Shown in pieces: positions 46,201-58,201 of a stretch of DNA of 64,000 bases. Origin of the DNA: Plasmodium coatneyi (taxonomy: Eukaryota > Apicomplexa > Aconoidasida > Haemosporida > Plasmodiidae); NCBI RefSeq assembly GCF_001680005.1, contig NC_033565.1:849501-913500 (forward strand), written 5' to 3'. Under the pieces are notes generated by a model, which searched no databases, was not told where the DNA came from, and saw nothing but the letters and a program-made list of their open reading frames with translations. The position numbers were made by a program, and so were the translations under genes. How positions within the stretch are numbered: the stretch's first letter is position 1; each line of letters starts with the position of its first letter.

Positions 46201-47479
46201 ACTTAGGAAATAATTGGAAAATTTTTTTATCTTCGCAAGGCACTGCAGGGAGGAATTCAAGAAGCAGGTATTCCCCAGGTTGATCAAACCTCGGTCCCCC
46301 CCGTGCTCGAATATATAGCCTATCTGCTTGACCATGCTTTCTTGGGAATATCCGTGTGTGTATCCCTGGGCGTGGGTAGTACTACCGTACCCTCCGGTGC
46401 GTCCACTGGAGTAGCCCCTCATACAATCCTCCTCCTTCTCCGACCTCCTAAAACTCGCCTCCCGCCGTGTATACCCATAGTCACTCTCATTCGTCAGACA
46501 TTTTATGTCCGCTCGCTCATTTGTTATTAACAAACAGGTCCTCTCATCGATGTCATATTCGTGGATCTTTTTCTTCAGGGGATACTCCGTCGAATCGTGC
46601 AGGTACAGACGCTCCCAGTTGTACTCCCTCTTGCCGCTCATTTCTTCTGCGTAGAATAGGTTCTTCTTGAAGCACGCCGGGTTGAAGTCGGTGATGATCT
46701 GCGTGGGGGAAAGAAGCAGGTGTGTAGTGAAGCGGGTACAAACGGGGGTACTCTTCCCGTTGGGCACCCTTCTGGTCGACCGTTCTTTTGGTTCACCGCT
46801 AAAGCGGGCATATTACCTCCTTCAGGACGTCCTCCACCGTGTCGTTCCGCAGGACGACGATCTTCATCTTGGACGGGCTGCTGAACTCGTTCGGGTTTTT
46901 TGAGTACACCACAATTTTCAGTGGCTGGATGTCAACCTTATAAATTATCCTCTCCCTCTTGGGAACCTTATAGGGGTAAACCGCCCTGGGGATTTTTAGG
47001 TTAAAGTGAAAATGCTTTTCCAACACTTCTATGGCCTTCTCCGGATAGAGGAGGAAGTTGACTCCGTTGCCATTTTCGTAATCCTTTAGGAGCCTGGTCC
47101 TGGTGGTAACGTTACTGGCGTCCTCCACAAATATTTTGTTGTTGATCAGAGTTTGGTACCGACTGGCCTTCCCTTCTTCGTAGTTCTTCAGGCTGTCTAT
47201 GAATTCTTTGTTCACGATATACCTGCGCGGTGGGGTGGGAAAAAAAAAATAATATAATAAAAATAATAGAACAAAATAATAAAACAAAATGCACATGGAC
47301 TACCTCCTTAGCGACAAAAAATAACGCTCACGCAATTTCGCTCGATGCACTCACCATGTCTCATTTTCGCTCTTTGGGTCGAAGGGCAGATTATCAAACA
47401 GCTTAAACAAATTCAAAACTTGGATCTTATCAAGGGTTAAGCTTTTGCTGGGCGAATTCGACGTAACTGGGGACTCCAT
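43300..47479 (-). CDS. Ubiquitin carboxyl-terminal hydrolase (DUSP-UBL-USP), three exons
   Basis: Cysteine protease that removes ubiquitin from proteins. Exons on the minus strand are 47479-47355, 47222-46817 and 46698-43300 (introns of 132 and 118 nt; junctions phase 2 then 0), giving about 1309 residues. The N-terminal DUSP domain begins ETW/YIVNKEFIDSLKNYEEG and crosses the first intron. A ubiquitin-like segment (KVDIQPLKIVVYSKN, then WERLYLHD) precedes the catalytic core. The Cys box is GLINLGNTCFLNSSLQC (residue ~315) and a Gln/Asp region is GYQQHDSQELLAFLLDGLHEDL. Zinc-finger CxxC pairs are CPKC and CGNC. The His box is VNCHTGGLCGGHYFAYVKLN with WYNFNDTFV near residue 1240. A long Asn/Ser-rich insertion splits the USP fold. 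The layout resembles human USP4/11/15. It is divergent from IF-2. Confidence 0.94.
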
Positions 47480-50200
47480 TTTGTTCAAAATTGGAAGGAA
47501 AAAAAAAGGAAGTAGGCGGAAAAATAGATCGGATAATATAACAGATGGGAGGATATCTCAGGATGAAACCCGCCCCCCCAGAAAGGTGAAAAACTCACAA
47601 ATAACACGCCTCTACAGTAACTGCTGTGTTGTCATTTCGAAACGAGTTCTCCTTCTGCTCGCAGGTTACGGTTCACGTGAGGTGACATATCCCCGTTTGG
47701 ACGCTTCGTCTGGGGCGTCGGCCACACCCGGACGGTTTTATTTCGCTGAGCTTCGCTTCAATCCGCTTTGGTATATTCCGAATTTCTATTCTTGTGCCGC
47801 TCTTCTCATGTTTTTCCCCACTTAGGCATCTCAACCTCTGTGTAAAAACTATCCAGGAAGGCTCCTTTAACTTTGTAGACAATGACAGTGGGGGGAGACG
47901 TAGCAGACTCCCCTTATATCCGCGTGTACTCCTTACTTATGTTGCTAACACCGTTTGGTGATTCCGCAACTGATGGAGGGGAGACTTCCCCCTCTGTGTT
48001 CGCTGGAGACCAACACAACAGCTGCTGGTGACATGCCTGCATAATGAGGCTGGTCCACGCACGGTCTTGTTGCGCCCCCCTCGTTCCTACAATGTGATAT
48101 TTTTAATTAAAAAAAAAATATCGGCGTGTAAGGCAAACGTCACGCAAAGAAAAAAAAAAGGAAAAAAAAAAAAAAAACTGCAGAGTGTGAACGACAGGGG
48201 AATGCAATAATTTCACCAAGTGCGGGACGCGGGTAACGGGAAAAAACGGAAATAAAAAAAAGGGAAAATTAGGGTGAACGGTCCGTCGATGCTGTGCCGA
48301 AATTGCAGCAACTCTACGCTAAGCGTCGCGCCAAGATCACTCCGGGGACAAGCAGGCTGAAAAGAACGCAGCATAAGATAAAATCAACAGAAAGCCAACG
48401 ACAAGCCGACAACAAATCAGCAGGGAAAATAGAAAGCCGGAAATGGGAAGAAAAAACCCTTTGAGCAATTGGCCGCACTTAACGCTTCATATACCAATTT
48501 GCGGTTTTTATTTCGCTTTTTTAAAAAAAAAAAATTAATTATCCATATTCTTGGCACCTTTAAATCCCCGGGGCAAGGAGAGAGGAGCACGCGTTCAAAA
48601 ATTCCTATACAATTATATATATACCATACATATGAGTACGCTCATTAGGCCCCATTATGCGTACCTTTCGCGCGCATATTTACAGGGCGCCCGTTGCCCG
48701 ATTACCGTTCCTCACGCGGTTAATTAAGCCTGCACGGCACACGCTGCGAAAATTCAGTCAGCCAATGCGCGCATTCGCCGAGTTGGCGTTTGTATACTTT
48801 TTCGTTTTTCCCCATTATTTTTTTTTTCCGTTTCTTTTTTCCTTTACTTTTCCCTGCCTACATCGCCTTGCGACAACAAATGCGCTGCGCTTCCCGACCT
48901 GAAGCATTCAATCCATATTATTTTTATTTTTTTTTTTCTTGCTGTAAAAAAAGGGGGAACACAATAATGCCATAAAAGAAACATATGGGGTTCCTAGGAT
49001 GGTGAAAATATTTTCCTATGATGGGGTGTTAAACGTATTTACGCTTAAAATGAAAAAAAAAAAAGTGTGTCACTTTTGAAGACTTGCGTTTTTTTATTTT
49101 ATTTTTTCCTTTTTTTCCTTTTTTGGGACTTCGTGAAATTCACCACGTTTTGGCTGTAAAACAATGTTTTTGATCATTCCCCGGGTGTTCCCAAAGTAGT
49201 AGCCAGCAGTTCAGTGTGCCACAGGGCAGGTTTCCTAATTCTTACCAAGTTGGTCCTGGGTCATCGTGTCTGCATTTCTCTTTTCCGTGTAAGAATTATT
49301 GCAAGCGCATAGTAGGGAGTACCCTATGCCTGTGCGGTCTGACAAATGGGTACACCCTCATCACTTTCTCAAGTGCGCCCGGGAAAACTATAACGCAAAG
49401 GTATAAACGAAGCTACAAAGTACGTAATCAATTTGAGGTGATTTACATTTGTCCGGTCGAACGCTTGGTCGATCAGTTCGGCATTCCCACCCCACCCGGT
49501 AGATTTTCACATCAGGGTGTAGGCAAATTTTAGCAGCCGCGTCGTAAAAAGGTAGTTCCACAATTTGGAAATTTTTTTTTTTTCCGCCCCACGGGGGTTA
49601 CATTTTCTGGTTGGTTACTTCTCCATTTTGATGGGTATTCCGTTTTTCCGTTTTTTTTTTTTTTTTTAAACTACGCCGTTTTGGTTATTCTGTTCCCCCG
49701 AGAAGTGCGCAGGTTGAGTTGGCCCGTGTACAGCGTAGCGCAAAAATTGCACTCAATCGTCAAGCAAATCGGCAAAAGAATGGGCATATAAACTGCTAAA
49801 ATAGGTGGCCGTTAAAATGCCGACAAATTGGCATGCACTCGCGGAGGACGTAGCGCGTGGGCTGTTACGCATCAGTCGAGTGTTCCCTTTTTTTTCTTAA
49901 TTTTTTTCTTTATCTTTTGGCGTGTACACTTGCGTGTAGCATGTTTGCACAGCGAAGACCCTGCTTTGCTTAAGCTTAAGAGTAAGCACTCCGGCACGTG
50001 TGGGAAAATGCCGGGACAGTCTTCCAGTCCTCGAGGTCATTCTGAAGCCACTCGGGAGGAAGATGTGAGCACACGGTGCGACGAGAGAAATTAGCAGCGG
50101 AAGGTACCCCCACAAAAGTTAACCGTTAGAGGAAACCCGGAAAACCTGGAATGATAATCCGACAAGGTTTGTCCGTCCTCTGACCGCCCACCACTCAGTG
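47480..50200. other. Divergent intergenic region between the deubiquitinase and IF-2
   Basis: No gene is supported in 2.7 kb. It holds A/T homopolymers (about 48160-48176, 49568-49582 and 49650-49668) and short open frames without domains. It must contain both promoters. Confidence 0.6.
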
Positions 50201-53200
50201 ATGTTCGGCGGCTGGTTGCTTGCACCAACCATATTGCTCATATTACTATATAGCTCTCTGTGCGTGAACCCCAACTGCTGCTACGCTTATAAGTTACCCA
50301 CGGGAAGAGTCAACACTCGGGTATTTAACCCATGTGTGCAATTAAGACAAAGGAAAAGTTCCCTCGTTCGAGGGAACTACGATGGTAGGAATAATTTCTT
50401 GGCAGCTAAAAGGACGGTTAGCATTTCTTATGGGGATATACTTGGGAGAGTTGACCTCTTGGGTTCCCCATCGGGGCGGAGTAAATCCCGTGGTTGGAAT
50501 ACGGCACGTAGTTTTAGCGAAAGAGTAGCGGTGACACAGGCGAAGTGGCAGATCGGGAACACCAACTGGGGAAGTGTGAGAAAAAAAAAAAATACATACC
50601 TGTTCCTGTTTAGGAGTGACTATAGTGAATACCCACCCACTGGGCGAAAGGCCAAGGGACGGAATTCCGCCATCTGTGCAAGACCTCCAAAAAAAGTCGA
50701 GCGCAACAGCAAGGAGGAAGCAAATCCCACTGGGGACGGAGGAGTAGTTAAAAGTGAAAGCGTTACAGATGCCGAAGTAATAACTCCCCAGGGGGAAAAC
50801 AACAAAAAGAGGAAGTACGCCAAAGTGAAAGACGAAAAAAAAAAAAAAGAAAATTTGCCAAACGATCATGGAGAGCAGTTCACTGGGGTGGACACCTCTT
50901 TGGAGAAAAAGGATGCGAAGCGGGCGAAAGGCGTGACAAAGCTTGGCAATAAGGTAATACGTGGTGAGACCAGTGATCCGACGGAGGCAATGAAAGATGA
51001 TTCGTTTAGAAGAAGCACCAACCCAGTGAGGAGTAACCAAAGGATTAAGAATGAACCGGTGCACACCACTGATCGTGCGAGTGCCCACGGCGTACATGGA
51101 CAAACCGTACCAGCGTCGTATTACCAAAAGAGGGGAAACGAAAAGGGGGCAAGTTACAAAGACAACCAACAAAAGAGCGGCACAACCGATGCATACAGAT
51201 ACCCCCTCCTAAAGGAGAGCCATTCTAAATTGAGAACCCCCGAGGGAGACACGCCCAGTGAAGACAACATCGGGAAAACCTTCGAAGGGGAAGTATACTC
51301 AGTCAGTCCGAATGCAGTTCTAGTGAAAATAAAAAATACAAACCTTTTTGGAATGCTGTTTAAAAAGAGATGTAACTTTGGAGACGATGTGGCAGATCTA
51401 AATGAGTACTTCAAACTGAAGCAGAAAATTTTCGTAAAAGTTTTAGGAATAAATACAAAAAAAAAATTGTACTACTTAGGGAACATAATTAAATACAATC
51501 CAGATGTGGAGTTGAAAAAAGGAGACACGTCAAAGGGGTTGATCACCAAGTTGTGCGAGGCGTACATATTTGTTAAGGTTCTGAAAAATGGCAGCACTGG
51601 GTATCTGCACAGGTCGAAATTGTTTCCCCCATTTGTACCACCTGTGGGGGAGAAGCAGACGGGGAGACATAACCACAGGTGGAACGACTTATTAAAAAGG
51701 ACACAATTCACACAGCTGTTTAAAATATGGGATATTATAGACGTCGAAATTTATGAGAAGCCGGATGAAAACTTTAAGTCCAATTTTATATTAACCATCC
51801 CGGAGGAGTCCAAGACGTTTGGTAAAGTGCTTGCCTATTTTGACTCCCTGTCGGAGGGGCTTCCACATGAAGGGGAAGTGAATCAGGTAGGAGGTGACGC
51901 ATTAGTGAATCAAGCAGGGGCGGACCTATTAGTGAATGAAGGGGGGAGTATCCCGTTGGAGGATCCCTCCGGTGGGGATGCAGCAGACCACAGGAAGAGG
52001 AGAAGTAGAACAAGTCCATCAAAGGAGGGACATCATACGGATAAAACTCGTGATGAACAGAGGAGCACCCCCCCCCGTGGGTACCCTTTTTTAAAAAAAA
52101 ACAAAGAGGCACTCCATAAGGATAAAGCATCCACGAAGGTGTGCCGGGTGCCCGAAAATGCAAGCTTGTCCGTTTTTGCGAAAATTACAAAAATATCTTT
52201 ATCCTCGTTGAAAAAATTTTTTATAATTAACGAGAGTAGGGAGTACCATTCGGGGCATCCACTCAGTGCGGATCAGATGAAAAAAGCGAGTGATCATTTT
52301 AACGTCAGCTGTGTCATCGACGTTGGTGGGGGCGACCTAGTGGAAGACGCCCAAAAGGTGGAAGCAATTACCCAAGATGTTTGCCCAACGGTGGAAAGCA
52401 GCGGTGGAGACAACGTGGGAGTTACTCTGGAAAGCTCCCCCGGGAAGGAAAACAACAACGAAAAGGAGGAAGTTCAAAACGGTGTGAAGGCAAACTCCAA
52501 TGGGGAAATCAAAGTGGGGATAAACAATAGCCGTGTGGCAAACAAACCACGTATTGCTTCCCCCACGGAGGAACCAACCGAGAAAAGTAAAAAGCGAAAC
52601 ATTGTGGTTACCTTCATCGGGCACATCAACCACGGAAAAACGTCGCTCTTCGATTATATATGTAAAACGAAGGAGAGGGACAAGGAAAAGGGACTCATAA
52701 CCCAAAATATAAGAGCCTTCAAAGTGAAGTCGAAAAACAATGATTTCACATTTACACTGATTGATACGCCAGGACATGAAGCTTTTATGCCCATTCGAAG
52801 CAGAGGAGTGAAGATATCAGACCTGAGCATTTTAGTAATTTCCGGAGAGGAAGGAATACAAGAACAGACAGTGGAATGTATAAAGCTGATTAAAGAGCAT
52901 AACATCCGAATTGTAATCGCAGTTACGAAGATGGACTTGCCTAACGTATCGGTGGATAGAATTGTTAACGACCTAGTGTATCATGAAATATATACCGAAA
53001 TGAATGGTGGAGATGTGCAGGTGGTTCCTTGTTCGATTTTCAATGCTGATACCATGGATAAGCTAGTAGATGCAGTATATTTAGAGTCCGCATTTTTGGA
53101 GTTACCATTAGAGGAGAATAAAAATGGCCAGGGAGTTATCCTAGATTCTTACGTTGATAAAAATGGAATCGTGTCCATTAATTTGGTCCAGAGTGGAACC

Positions 53201-54301
53201 CTCCGAGTGAATGATTATTTCTACACAGGATCATCCTACGGAAAGGTGAAAATGATGAAGGATCACCTGAACAAGAAGGTAAACTTTGCATGCGCCTCCG
53301 ACCCGGTCATGGTGGTAGGTTATGAGAAGAATTCCGTGCCTGTTGCAGGAGACAGATTTTATGTCGTACAGAATGAGGCAGTCGCGGAAGAAATTGCGCA
53401 GCACCACAGGAGTGAATTGCTGACTTCACAAATGCGGGGGTTTAACTACGGGCCGGAGGAAGGAAGCCTGGATCGCTACCGGGAGTACATCATTAAGGAG
53501 GACGCCGTTACTACCCCCCATGAGGAACCAAAAAAGGATGGTCAAAACAACCCAGGGTTTGAAAAAAACACAACGGAGGGAGACTCCCCCCAAATGGAAG
53601 ATAACCCTGGAGAGACCCCCACAGAAGAAAGCAACAACGAAAGGGAGGATAACACTTTTCGAGAAAAAGACCTCAAAACAGTGTATGTGAATTACTTCGT
53701 CAAATGTGATAAACAGGGGACGATTGATGTTTTAAAAAATTGCCTCCAAAAGTTAGAGGTCATGGATACACTGCACCGAGTTAGAAACAAAATTGTCTAC
53801 TCCAGCATCGGAGACATAACCGCCAGTGACATTACTTATGCTCAAAGTTTCGACGCCATTATTATTGGGTTTAACGTTAAGCTTTCAAAAAGTTGCCCCA
53901 AAAATGTAAAACATCTGTTGAACGCTGCAAAATCCAGCAGCCGAATTATTTATGTGAATGTTTTGTACGATCTGATTGACCAGGTGGAAAAGGTAATGAA
54001 GGAGAAACTGAGTTCCAAGCCGAAAGGCACATACAAAGGGAAAGCAACCATTTTAAAAGTTTTTAATGTGTCTAAACTGGGCAAGGTGGCCGGGTGTGTG
54101 GTCAACAGTGGAACCGTTAACAATCAGAACAATGTGAGAATTTTGAGGAACGACCAAGTTATCCACATTGGAAAGATTGTATCTCTTAAGATTGGCAAGG
54201 AGGAGAAGGAGCAAGTTAAACAGGGCGAAGAGTGCGGCATGGGCTTTGAGGACTTCGTGGATTTTCTCCCGGGGGATACGGTCGAGTCGTACGAGGAGTA
54301 G
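50201..54301 (+). CDS. Organellar (probably apicoplast) translation initiation factor IF-2 with two S1-like domains
   Basis: GTPase that brings initiator tRNA to the 30S subunit in a bacterial-type ribosome. ATG 50201 starts 1366 residues with a signal peptide (LLAPTILLILLYSSLCVNPN), then a basic, Ser/Asn-rich transit-like region, as in apicoplast proteins. Residues ~354-430 (GKTFEGEVYSVSPNAVLVKI, then FVKVLGINTKKKLYYLG) and ~439-530 (KGLITKLCEAYIFVKVLKNG, GYLHRSKLF) look like S1/OB folds, not usual in IF-2. The GTPase domain (~800-970) has GHINHGKTS (G1, Asn where GHVDHGKT is usual), LITQNI (G2), DTPGHEAF (G3) and TKMD (G4, Thr for Asn). Domains II to IV follow, split by an acidic insert at ~1105-1160, ending with the C2-like VFNVSKLGKVAGCVVNSG. 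It converges on the MFS gene. Confidence 0.94.
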   Translation: MFGGWLLAPTILLILLYSSLCVNPNCCYAYKLPTGRVNTRVFNPCVQLRQRKSSLVRGNYDGRNNFLAAKRTVSISYGDILGRVDLLGSPSGRSKSRGWNTARSFSERVAVTQAKWQIGNTNWGSVRKKKNTYLFLFRSDYSEYPPTGRKAKGRNSAICARPPKKVERNSKEEANPTGDGGVVKSESVTDAEVITPQGENNKKRKYAKVKDEKKKKENLPNDHGEQFTGVDTSLEKKDAKRAKGVTKLGNKVIRGETSDPTEAMKDDSFRRSTNPVRSNQRIKNEPVHTTDRASAHGVHGQTVPASYYQKRGNEKGASYKDNQQKSGTTDAYRYPLLKESHSKLRTPEGDTPSEDNIGKTFEGEVYSVSPNAVLVKIKNTNLFGMLFKKRCNFGDDVADLNEYFKLKQKIFVKVLGINTKKKLYYLGNIIKYNPDVELKKGDTSKGLITKLCEAYIFVKVLKNGSTGYLHRSKLFPPFVPPVGEKQTGRHNHRWNDLLKRTQFTQLFKIWDIIDVEIYEKPDENFKSNFILTIPEESKTFGKVLAYFDSLSEGLPHEGEVNQVGGDALVNQAGADLLVNEGGSIPLEDPSGGDAADHRKRRSRTSPSKEGHHTDKTRDEQRSTPPRGYPFLKKNKEALHKDKASTKVCRVPENASLSVFAKITKISLSSLKKFFIINESREYHSGHPLSADQMKKASDHFNVSCVIDVGGGDLVEDAQKVEAITQDVCPTVESSGGDNVGVTLESSPGKENNNEKEEVQNGVKANSNGEIKVGINNSRVANKPRIASPTEEPTEKSKKRNIVVTFIGHINHGKTSLFDYICKTKERDKEKGLITQNIRAFKVKSKNNDFTFTLIDTPGHEAFMPIRSRGVKISDLSILVISGEEGIQEQTVECIKLIKEHNIRIVIAVTKMDLPNVSVDRIVNDLVYHEIYTEMNGGDVQVVPCSIFNADTMDKLVDAVYLESAFLELPLEENKNGQGVILDSYVDKNGIVSINLVQSGTLRVNDYFYTGSSYGKVKMMKDHLNKKVNFACASDPVMVVGYEKNSVPVAGDRFYVVQNEAVAEEIAQHHRSELLTSQMRGFNYGPEEGSLDRYREYIIKEDAVTTPHEEPKKDGQNNPGFEKNTTEGDSPQMEDNPGETPTEESNNEREDNTFREKDLKTVYVNYFVKCDKQGTIDVLKNCLQKLEVMDTLHRVRNKIVYSSIGDITASDITYAQSFDAIIIGFNVKLSKSCPKNVKHLLNAAKSSSRIIYVNVLYDLIDQVEKVMKEKLSSKPKGTYKGKATILKVFNVSKLGKVAGCVVNSGTVNNQNNVRILRNDQVIHIGKIVSLKIGKEEKEQVKQGEECGMGFEDFVDFLPGDTVESYEE

Positions 54302-54869
54302 GCCCGGTTATCGGTGTGGATGGCGTTTCGATTTGCTGCTTCGTGAACAGAGCAGGGATATACAACTTTAGGGCCCACCATCTAGGGGTAAAGCCTCAAT
54401 GACAAAATGCTCTCGTGGGGGCTGCACCGGCGTGTCTGCCTTTCTCTGTTATTATTTTTTTTTTTTTTTTTTTCGTCCTTCTTCCGTGTAGAAGGGGGAA
54501 CCCGTATGCGTGTGGCTAAGCGTATCCAATCAGCCGCAGACATGTGCACTTATTTGCTCATTTGTCAACTGTGTCACTATTTTTTTAATTTATACAAGGA
54601 CATACCTTTGAAACCGCTTTTTATTAAGACAAAACTCTTTATTCGTTTATGAGGAGGACATTTTTTTGCATTCCACATGGAGAAGCAAAAAGAAACAAAA
54701 AAAAACAATTCGTTCAGTATTTTAAAAAAAATTGTCATATATACTCTTCGTGCAAATGGTTGGGAGCCACAAATGTGTTTGTGCAAAAACAGTTAACAAG
54801 GTGAGTTGTGCGAAGCGGCAAGTGGATATTCACACGTACGCTGATTTGATGATCATGTCCTTTTTTTTA
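54302..54869. other. Convergent 3' region, IF-2 and MFS transporter
   Basis: 568 bp between the two stop codons with T runs near 54456-54474 and A-rich stretches at 54690-54740. No gene. It must contain both 3' UTRs and polyadenylation signals. Confidence 0.6.
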
Positions 54870-56802
54870 CTAGGCCACCTTGACGCTGGAATACATGGTT
54901 TCCAGGCTGTCAGTGTCCTCCTTAAAAATTTGCAGTGTGGATTTGTCCAGGGCGAAAATGTACGTGGTGATGACTAGGCAGATGAAGGCGCAGAGTAACC
55001 TGAGGAAAGGGGGTAGCATCATGAATGGAAACAAACAAGGAAAGGTAAAGGAAAAAATATATATAATGTTCCCCCCTTTATTTTCATATTTTGTTAGCCT
55101 TTACCAGTAGAGCCCTAAGCCCAACGCGATGTACGACTTGAAGGCCAAATACGGAGCCACTATGGTGACCGCGTAAAAAATGGACGTGTTCAACCCAATG
55201 GCAGTTCCCAATTCGGATTCTTCTACCCGCTTTGTCATTTGACTAGTGCCGCATATGTATAGCAGGGCACCTCCACAAAGAGGAATGGACATGAAAATAA
55301 GGACGAGGTATTCATTTGCCCCACATAAAGAAAGTGACAGAAATCCAGCTAACGTTAAAGGTATAGAAAACTTGCAGCAGGTCATATCTCCTAGGATGGA
55401 GCTTAAATAAGGTGCGAACACTCCCTCTGCAATAATGGTTAGCAGTCCTGCATACGTCATTAGGTAGGATGTGTGTGATGGAGTTAGCTTAAACATATCT
55501 ACCACGACAGGAGCAAAGGCAAACTTTGTCATTAGAATTGGAAGCAAGCCAAAGAGAATTAGCAAACACATTCCATAGGTCTTCCGGAAAAGATTTAAGA
55601 TACGTATATATTCCTTTTGTATGCTAGTGAGTATTTCTTTTATTTTTATTTCTCCTAGGTTGACTGGTTTTAAGAGCTTTGGATCCTCACTCAACGTTTT
55701 GGCTACATACAATGCTGCTATTTGTGATGCCAGTGCGATGAACAGGTTGCCTCTTGGACCCACAAAATTTACCATAAAACCGGCGATGAGACTGCCTAGG
55801 ATGATACCCATGCCGTAACTGAGGTTCAGGTACCCGATGGCGGCCGTCCTGTTTTCGCTGTCTGTCTTGAGGCACACAAGCAGGGAGGAGGCTTGGAAAG
55901 CTTGCATGAAGAAGGAGGGAAGGAAACTCACGTAGTACGTCCAGGTGTCCCTGCATGCGGGGAGCTGCCGAGGGGGGATGATCAAGAAGAACAAAATGTG
56001 CGTAAATTTCATGACAGACATACAGGTGCGGTTTCCCTGTGGGACAGAACCCAATGGCGGTTGTGCGCGACCCTCACCATGAGGTACATCAGGCTGGAGG
56101 AGCAAAGGGACAAGTAAAAGGATTTCTTCACGCCCCATCTGCGGAAGGAAGGGGAGGCAACACATGGTGAGGGGTGCCACGGGTCGTGTGCGGAAGTATG
56201 TATGCACGTATGCACGGTGTGTATGTGTGGATGGGTAGACGTTCCAACGGGCCCTCATTTTAACATATCAGCGAGCCTCCCAAAAAACATGGACCCCAAA
56301 AACTGGAGTAGGGAAAAAAGGGTCAAGAGGTATCCATTGTGTTCTATGCCGGCGTTGGAGCTGATCAACTACGTGTAGTTGTGTAGAGCGGGTGAATATG
56401 TGCAGATGTGCGTTTGTATACTAAGGGGGGTGGGGGAGCTGGATTGATCTAGTGACACGTGAGGCCGCTTTTCCTTTCAAGGAAGCACATGCTTACTCAC
56501 CATGTAGGGTAGCATAGCAATTTGTATTGTATAGCCAATCCCGTAGAGAACGTTTATCAAATGAGCTTTACCTGAAGGAGGAGAAGGGGTCACCATTTTT
56601 ATGGTCACCCAGAGGGGCGGGATCTACCGAATGCGAGAGTTGCTAATAGCGGATCCCCTATGTATGACGCGCGGGAACGGTTGGACAACCCAGTGGCATT
56701 ACCAATTGATGAGAAGAAAAACTTCTTTTCCCCCGGGACGACCTCAGATGGGTCCCCTGCGACATGGTCGCTTTTGTCTAGCAGGGTGGAAGTGACGTCC
56801 AT
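54870..56802 (-). CDS. Major facilitator superfamily-type transporter, six exons
   Basis: Integral membrane transporter of unknown substrate. The minus-strand exons are 56802-56628, 56571-56501, 56368-56265, 56138-56078, 55964-55105 and 54999-54870. All junctions are GT-AG and the frame closes at TAG 54872-54870 (466 residues). After a short hydrophilic N-terminus come about 12 hydrophobic segments. The loop after the second segment reads GRLADI/WGVKKS across an intron, matching MFS motif A (GxLaDrxGrrk). Other helices include NLSYGMGIILGSLIAGFMVN, YGMCLLILFGLLPILMTKFA and FIALASQIAALYVAK, and a basic cytoplasmic loop (KIKEILTSIQKEYIRILNLF) sits mid-protein as usual. The ATG at 56802 is the first in frame. 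The gene is convergent with IF-2 and divergent from the phosducin-like gene. Confidence 0.88.
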
Positions 56803-58201
56803 TTTTTCTATTTGGGTTTCTTTTTCGTTATGTGGGGCGAAGCGAAGTTGCGCAAAGAAGCAGTCAATTTTCTCAAACGGAAATGGATGAGCACACCGAC
56901 AAGACAATCACTTTGGATGATGCGGGACAGACAAAATGTGAACGTGTTAATTTCCTCTTTGGGGAAATTTCTTTTTTTTTTTTTTACAAAAATTTACCAA
57001 TGAACGTGTGGCATTTACTAGACGATTGAAGGAATAATGTAACGCACGTCTACAGTGACGTGGTTTTCCGGAAGCATATTTTGTCCTTTTAAAAAAGGGA
57101 AGAAGAGGTGTACGTACTCCAAGGGGCGGTCGGCATGGAGTTCACTTTAAGTCTCATCATCTTTTGGGGACGCTTCCCGTGGTTGCTCAAAGGAGGGCGG
57201 CACGGCGTTCCAATACATGCGTGAGTACATACGTGTGTGTCCTTATTCATGAGGTTACACGTTCGCACGTTGTCTGGGTTCGGTTGAACGAGGAAGCCTT
57301 GACAGTGGGGAGAACAAAGGAGATTGGCTGAACTAGGGGGTGTGCGACCACCCGAAGGACGGCGCGGGAGAAGACTTTTTCATCCTTCCTTAGATATCCT
57401 TTCCTTCCCTCTTTGATTATCCTCCCTTCTTCCTCCTTTCCCCAAATGACGGTGCATTGCGTAGGGTCGCACCATGCCAAAGGCCACTTGGACGCATAGA
57501 ACGGGGGAAGTGCTTCCTGGAGGGGGTGGGTGGGGAAATAATAAAGCGCCAAGAGGTGCGAACAAAATGTGGCAACCCACTCGTGCAGCACATAGGTGGT
57601 CCTTTCATTCTCATGCGTCATGTGATGAAGGTTACCCTTCGCCAGTCGGATTTTCCCCCCTGCGGATTTTTTTTTTTTTTTTTTTCCCCATTTGGTAAAT
57701 TAATGAAGATGAATTTAAAAAGTTGATATGTGAATTCGCTGCCCATCTGTGATCAAATAGCACTTTGGGACATTATGACCCCTGTAATTTTTGTGCTCAT
57801 ATTTTTACTGCGTTGCATAGTGCAGCATTGTGTGAGGGGTTACAACGCGCGCGCGCTGCACCGACCTGTGGATTTGTTTCCCTTTCGGGTTTGTACTTCC
57901 TTAGCAAGTGAACTTGCGGTGACGCCGCAGGATATGTTCGTGCATTCCGTTACTGTTTGGTTAGTGTTTTTTTACTGTTTCTTTTTTTTTTTTTTTTCCC
58001 CCATCGCGGTGTACCAAAACGAATGGGTAATTCCCAACCGTCTCATTTTCCTGAAGAGATAAAGTGAGGTCGGGAGATGCTCTGCGTGGCGCAGTTGGTG
58101 CATCCAAGCACGTACATATAGCTATATATATATTTACCTTTTGGCAGTACTTACCTAGGCCGAGCGTGCCCCCCCTTTTGGCTAAGCCCCCGTGGGGAAC
58201 C
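56803..58201. other. Divergent promoter region, MFS transporter and phosducin-like protein
   Basis: 1.4 kb without a supported gene. It contains T runs near 56971-56985, 57667-57685 and 57981-57999, which are typical nucleosome-poor promoter tracts. Short open frames on both strands have no recognisable features. Confidence 0.6.

Noticed and set aside
50342..51172. 276-codon minus-strand open frame
   Set aside because: Antisense to the low-complexity N-terminal part of IF-2; no features of a real gene.
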